DNA from: Micromonospora sp. WMMD1155
Lineage (GTDB): Bacteria > Actinomycetota > Actinomycetes > Mycobacteriales > Micromonosporaceae
Assembly: GCF_029581275.1 (NCBI RefSeq)
Contig: NZ_CP120742.1
Span: forward strand, 1,090,501-1,154,500
Reading direction: 5' to 3'
Length of the DNA stretch: 64,000 nucleotides
Below are positions 61,044 to 64,000 of the stretch, one piece after another (the stretch's first letter is position 1; each line of letters opens with the position of its first letter). Position numbers and translations under genes: made by a program. Under the pieces are notes generated by a model that saw only the letters and a list, made by a program, of their open reading frames with translations, searched no databases and was not told where the DNA came from.

Positions 61044-61718
61044 TCAGCGACGGGTGGCGCCGGCCGTTCCCGCCCTGCCCCGGCTGGTCCCGTTCGAGGT
61101 GTCGGAGGTGTCCGTCGGGGGGACGGCCTCCGAGGTGGCGGGGGTGGCGGTCGGCACCGCGTCCTGGGCATCGGCGTCGTAGATCCGCTCGGCGAGCAGC
61201 CGTAGGGCCTCGATCACGGCCGTCGTCCGGACATGTTCCCGCCCGCCGCCGAGGTCGAGTCGGCGGACCTCGACGCCGTTCGCCCCGGCCACCGCGACGT
61301 AGACCAGGCCGACGGGTTTGCCGTCCTGGGGTTCCGGGCCGGCGACTCCGGTGGTGGCGACGCCCCAGTCCGCGCCGCAGCGCTCGCGGCCGCCCCGGGC
61401 GAGCGCCGCCGCCACGTCCGGGTCCACCGGCCCCCGCTCGGACAGCAGGGCGGCGGGTACGCCGGCCAGGCTGTCCTTCAAGTCGGTGGCGTAGACCACG
61501 AGGCCACCCCGGTAGATCGCGCTCACCCCGGCGACGTCCACGATCGAGGCGGCCAGCAGCCCGCCGGTGAGCGATTCGACGGTGGCCATGGTCTCGTGTC
61601 GCTGTGCCAGCCGGTGCACCACCGCCGCCGCCGCGCTGCCCGCCACCGCGTCATCCGAGACACCGACCTCGTGCCGCCCGAAACCCGTGTCGTGCTGTGT
61701 CGACCCGTCCGCTGCCAC
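61044..61718 (-). CDS. cinA: CinA C-terminal family nicotinamide-nucleotide amidohydrolase
   Basis: 224-aa protein with the CinA/PncC amidase domain, which hydrolyses NMN to NaMN in pyridine nucleotide salvage. MATVESLTGGLLAASIVDVAGVS, YRGGLVVYATDLK and GADWGVATTGVAGPEPQDGKPVG carry its conserved S, T and Y residues. The N-terminal molybdopterin-type half of full CinA is absent. The tail (about 175-224) is Thr/Ala-rich. GTG at 61718 follows AAGGA. Confidence 0.88.
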   Translation of the reverse strand: MAADGSTQHDTGFGRHEVGVSDDAVAGSAAAAVVHRLAQRHETMATVESLTGGLLAASIVDVAGVSAIYRGGLVVYATDLKDSLAGVPAALLSERGPVDPDVAAALARGGRERCGADWGVATTGVAGPEPQDGKPVGLVYVAVAGANGVEVRRLDLGGGREHVRTTAVIEALRLLAERIYDADAQDAVPTATPATSEAVPPTDTSDTSNGTSRGRAGTAGATRR

Positions 61719-61825
61719 GCACCAATCCTTCCCCACCGACCGGTCCCCAACCCTGCCGGACCGATCGCGCCGATCATGAGGTTTGACCTCCCGACACACC
61801 GCCTCGGGAGATCATCGGGCGGAGG

Positions 61826-62500
61826 TCAGCGGGGTCGGCGGAGGCGCAGCGCCTGGGCTACGTAGTCGAACCCGGTGGCGACCGTGACCAGGACCGCGGC
61901 CGCCATGATCCACGGGCCGACGGCGGCGAGGGCGGCCGGCATCGGCCAGAGGTACCAGACGATCGCGAGGATCTGCAGCGCGGTCTTGACCTTGCCACCT
62001 CGGCTGGCGGCGATCACGCCGTGCCGGATCACCCAGAACCGCAGCGCCGTGATGCCCAGCTCGCGGACCAGGATCACCGCGGTCACCCACCAGGGCAGCT
62101 GGTCGTACCAGGAGAGCAGCACCAGGGCCGCGCCGGTGAGCGCCTTGTCGGCGATCGGGTCGGCCACCTTGCCGACCGAGGTGACCAGCCCGAAACGGCG
62201 GGCGATCCAGCCGTCCACCAGGTCCGTCGCCGAAGCCACCGCGAAGATCAGGCAGGCCGCCATCCGCCAGCCCGAGTGGGTCATCCCGGACACGATCACC
62301 GAGGCGGCGAAGACCGGCACCAGCACCAGCCGCAGGGCGGTCAGCGCGTTGGCCGCGTTGAGGACGGGCACCACGGCCGCCACCGACCGGCTCGGCGTCG
62401 ACTCCGTCGCCCCGGTCACCGGCGCACCCCGCTCGGGCTGCCGCGGCGTTCCCGGCACCGCACCACGTGGCTCCCCCGCTCCGCTCGGGCCCGCCGTCAC
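61826..62500 (-). CDS. pgsA: CDP-diacylglycerol-glycerol-3-phosphate 3-phosphatidyltransferase
   Basis: 224-aa membrane enzyme making phosphatidylglycerophosphate. CDP-alcohol phosphatidyltransferase motif [23 protein letters not shown] matches D-G-x2-A-R-x8-G-x3-D-x3-D; the aspartates bind Mg2+. Four to five helices follow an N-terminal 40-residue Pro/Gly-rich extension, so translation may start later. GTG at 62500 overlaps rimO's stop (GTGA). Position between rimO and cinA/clgR is conserved in actinobacteria. Confidence 0.93.
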   Translation of the reverse strand: MTAGPSGAGEPRGAVPGTPRQPERGAPVTGATESTPSRSVAAVVPVLNAANALTALRLVLVPVFAASVIVSGMTHSGWRMAACLIFAVASATDLVDGWIARRFGLVTSVGKVADPIADKALTGAALVLLSWYDQLPWWVTAVILVRELGITALRFWVIRHGVIAASRGGKVKTALQILAIVWYLWPMPAALAAVGPWIMAAAVLVTVATGFDYVAQALRLRRPR

Positions 62501-64000
62501 CGTGCCGCGCCGGGCGCCGCCGAGATCATCTCATCCGGCACGGCGAGCAGGTCCACCCCTTCGGTGCCGGTCACCGTCGCGCGCACCAGGTCACCCGGGC
62601 GCAGCGCGGCCAGGTCCACACCGCCGTCGGCGGGAGCGACGAGGGTCGTCGAGCCGTCGACCTCCGGCGCCTGGTGCGCGGCCCGACCCTCGACCACACC
62701 GTCGGTGATCGAGTCGACGAGCACCTCGACGGTCGAGCCGAGCCGGTCCTCGGCCCGCTGCGAGCAGAGCTCGTCGGCGAGCGCGCTCAGCCGGTCGTAA
62801 CGCCGCTTGATCGTCGCGGCGGAGACCTTGCCGGGCAGCCCGGCGGCCTCGGTGCCGTCCTCGTCGCTGTAGTCGAACACGCCGATCGCGTCGAGCCGGG
62901 CCTCGGTCAGGAACCGCACCAGCTCGTCGACGTCGGCGCGGGTCTCGCCGGGGAACCCGACGATGAAGTTGCTCCGGGCACCCGCGTCCGGGGCCAGCGC
63001 ACGCGCGGTCGCCAGCAGCTCCAGGAACCGGTCAGTGGAGCCGAAACGCCGCATCCGGCGCAGCACCGGCTCGCTGGAGTGCTGGAACGACAGGTCGAAG
63101 TACGCGGCCACACCCGGGGTGCCGGCGATCGCCTCGACCAGCCCGGGCCGGGTCTCGGCCGGCTGGAGGTAACTCGCCCGCACCCGCACGATGCCGCTCA
63201 CCGCGGCGAGCTGCGGCAGCAGCTTCTCCAGCGCACGCGGGTCGCCCAGGTCCTTGCCGTACGAGGTGGAGTTCTCGCTGACCAGCACCAGCTCGCGTAC
63301 GCCGGTCTTGGCCAACCACTCCGCCTCGGCCAGCAGCTCGTCCGGCGTACGCGAGACGAACGCGCCACGGAAGGCGGGAATGGCACAGAAGGCGCACCGC
63401 CGGTCGCAGCCGCTGGCCAGCTTCAACGAGGCCACCGGGCCGGTGTCCAACCGGCGGCGAAGCACCTGCCGCAGGTGCGCCGGGGTGTGCTCGTCGGTGT
63501 CGACAGCGGTCCGGGTGACGGTGCCGTGCCCGGGCAGCGACACCGCGCTGTCGCGCCGCTTCACCGGGGTCAACGGCAGCAGCTCCCGCCGGTCCCGAGG
63601 AGTGTGCGCGGTGACCTGCTCGCCGGCGACGACAGCGTTCAGCCGGGCGGCGATGTCCGGGTAGTCGTCGAAGCTCAACACCGCCTGGGCCTCGGGCAGG
63701 CTGTCGGCGAGCTCCCGACCGTACCGCTCGGCCATGCAACCGGCCGCGACCACCTTGGCGCCGGTCCCGGCGGCGGCGAGCAGGGTCTGGATGGAATCCT
63801 GCTTGGCCTTCTCCACGAAGCCGCAGGTGTTGACGACCACCACGTCGGCGCCCTCGCCGTCGGTGCTCACCTGCCAACCGTCGGCGTGCAGCCGGGCGGC
63901 CAGCTCCTCCGAGTCGACCTCGTTGCGGGCACAGCCGAGGGTCAGCAGGGCGACACGGCGGCCCTCGGCGTTGTCGGAAGGAGAAGGAGCGGTGGCAGAC
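62497..64000 (-). CDS. rimO: Ribosomal protein S12 methylthiotransferase RimO, 5' end cut
   Basis: Radical SAM enzyme that methylthiolates Asp of ribosomal protein S12. The N-terminal MTTase domain has [26 protein letters not shown] and [10 protein letters not shown]. The radical SAM motif is GCDRRCAFC, followed by [19 protein letters not shown] and a C-terminal TRAM domain. The frame runs into the window edge; the first visible codons read [10 protein letters not shown], and the missing initiator is probably the very next codon. It overlaps pgsA. Paralogue of miaB at the other end of the window. Confidence 0.95.
   Translation of the reverse strand, partial: SATAPSPSDNAEGRRVALLTLGCARNEVDSEELAARLHADGWQVSTDGEGADVVVVNTCGFVEKAKQDSIQTLLAAAGTGAKVVAAGCMAERYGRELADSLPEAQAVLSFDDYPDIAARLNAVVAGEQVTAHTPRDRRELLPLTPVKRRDSAVSLPGHGTVTRTAVDTDEHTPAHLRQVLRRRLDTGPVASLKLASGCDRRCAFCAIPAFRGAFVSRTPDELLAEAEWLAKTGVRELVLVSENSTSYGKDLGDPRALEKLLPQLAAVSGIVRVRASYLQPAETRPGLVEAIAGTPGVAAYFDLSFQHSSEPVLRRMRRFGSTDRFLELLATARALAPDAGARSNFIVGFPGETRADVDELVRFLTEARLDAIGVFDYSDEDGTEAAGLPGKVSAATIKRRYDRLSALADELCSQRAEDRLGSTVEVLVDSITDGVVEGRAAHQAPEVDGSTTLVAPADGGVDLAALRPGDLVRATVTGTEGVDLLAVPDEMISAAPGAAR

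Overview
The window is a high-GC actinobacterial chromosome segment, most likely from Micromonosporaceae (Micromonospora or a close relative). The evidence is the strong G/C bias at third codon positions, frequent GTG starts, apparently leaderless genes, a recA-recX-DUF3046 block, a clgR-pspA-pspM block, an fxs ribosomal-peptide cluster and palindromes that I associate with Micromonospora intergenic DNA. No rRNA, tRNA, CRISPR array, transposase or phage gene was recognised.

Layout. 1-650: gene-free repeats and palindromes. 650-2011: secreted CBM2 plus pectate lyase. 2051-4673: miaB and an alpha/beta hydrolase, followed by a 16-bp tandem repeat. 4888-14052 (minus): the fxs operon, read fxsA, fxsB, acetyltransferase, two TIR-like genes and fxsT. 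14218-16211: DUF2277, an unknown protein and selD. 16407-19807: a glutamate-type ABC importer (gluABCD). 19922-25975: a small secreted protein, rny, recX, recA carrying an intein, and DUF3046. 25980-35051: MFS transporter, amine oxidase, a udgX remnant, SnoaL-like protein, intact udgX, a MocR regulator divergent from a PNPOx-GNAT fusion, and a LysE exporter. 35068-38660: Spo0M-like protein and two CNNM/CorC-type proteins. 38843-45000 (minus): mrp/mnh cation antiporter operon with fused A and B subunits. 45267-50496: small unknown protein divergent from lhr helicase. 50599-54782: lipoprotein, SAM hydrolase-type protein, CPCC protein, secreted SH3 protein and a Nei-type glycosylase. 54936-58553: a multicopper-oxidase-fold protein that has lost most copper ligands, with C-terminal fibronectin III repeats. 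58573-64000 (minus): pspM, pspA, clgR, cinA, pgsA and rimO, the last cut by the window end.

How the genes work together. The fxs operon encodes a C-terminal FxSxx precursor, its radical SAM/SPASM/HExxH maturase, an N-acetyltransferase-like enzyme and signalling or effector-like TIR and NTPase-TPR proteins. RecA, its LexA and PafBC-type sites, RecX, Lhr, UdgX and the Nei glycosylase concern DNA damage. ClgR, PspA and PspM form the actinobacterial envelope-stress module. The Mrp operon exports Na+/H+.

The most unusual signals are the fxs cluster with three TIR-like domains, the copper-ligand-depleted oxidase, and short repeated linker ORFs between operon genes that overlap the stop codon before them and the start codon after them (mnhA-mnhC, two CNNM genes, gluC-gluD). 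Also notable are a compound intergenic element (15-16 bp minisatellite plus a 75-bp palindrome) at three loci, the recA intein, and a duplicated udgX fragment covering the motif that defines UdgX.
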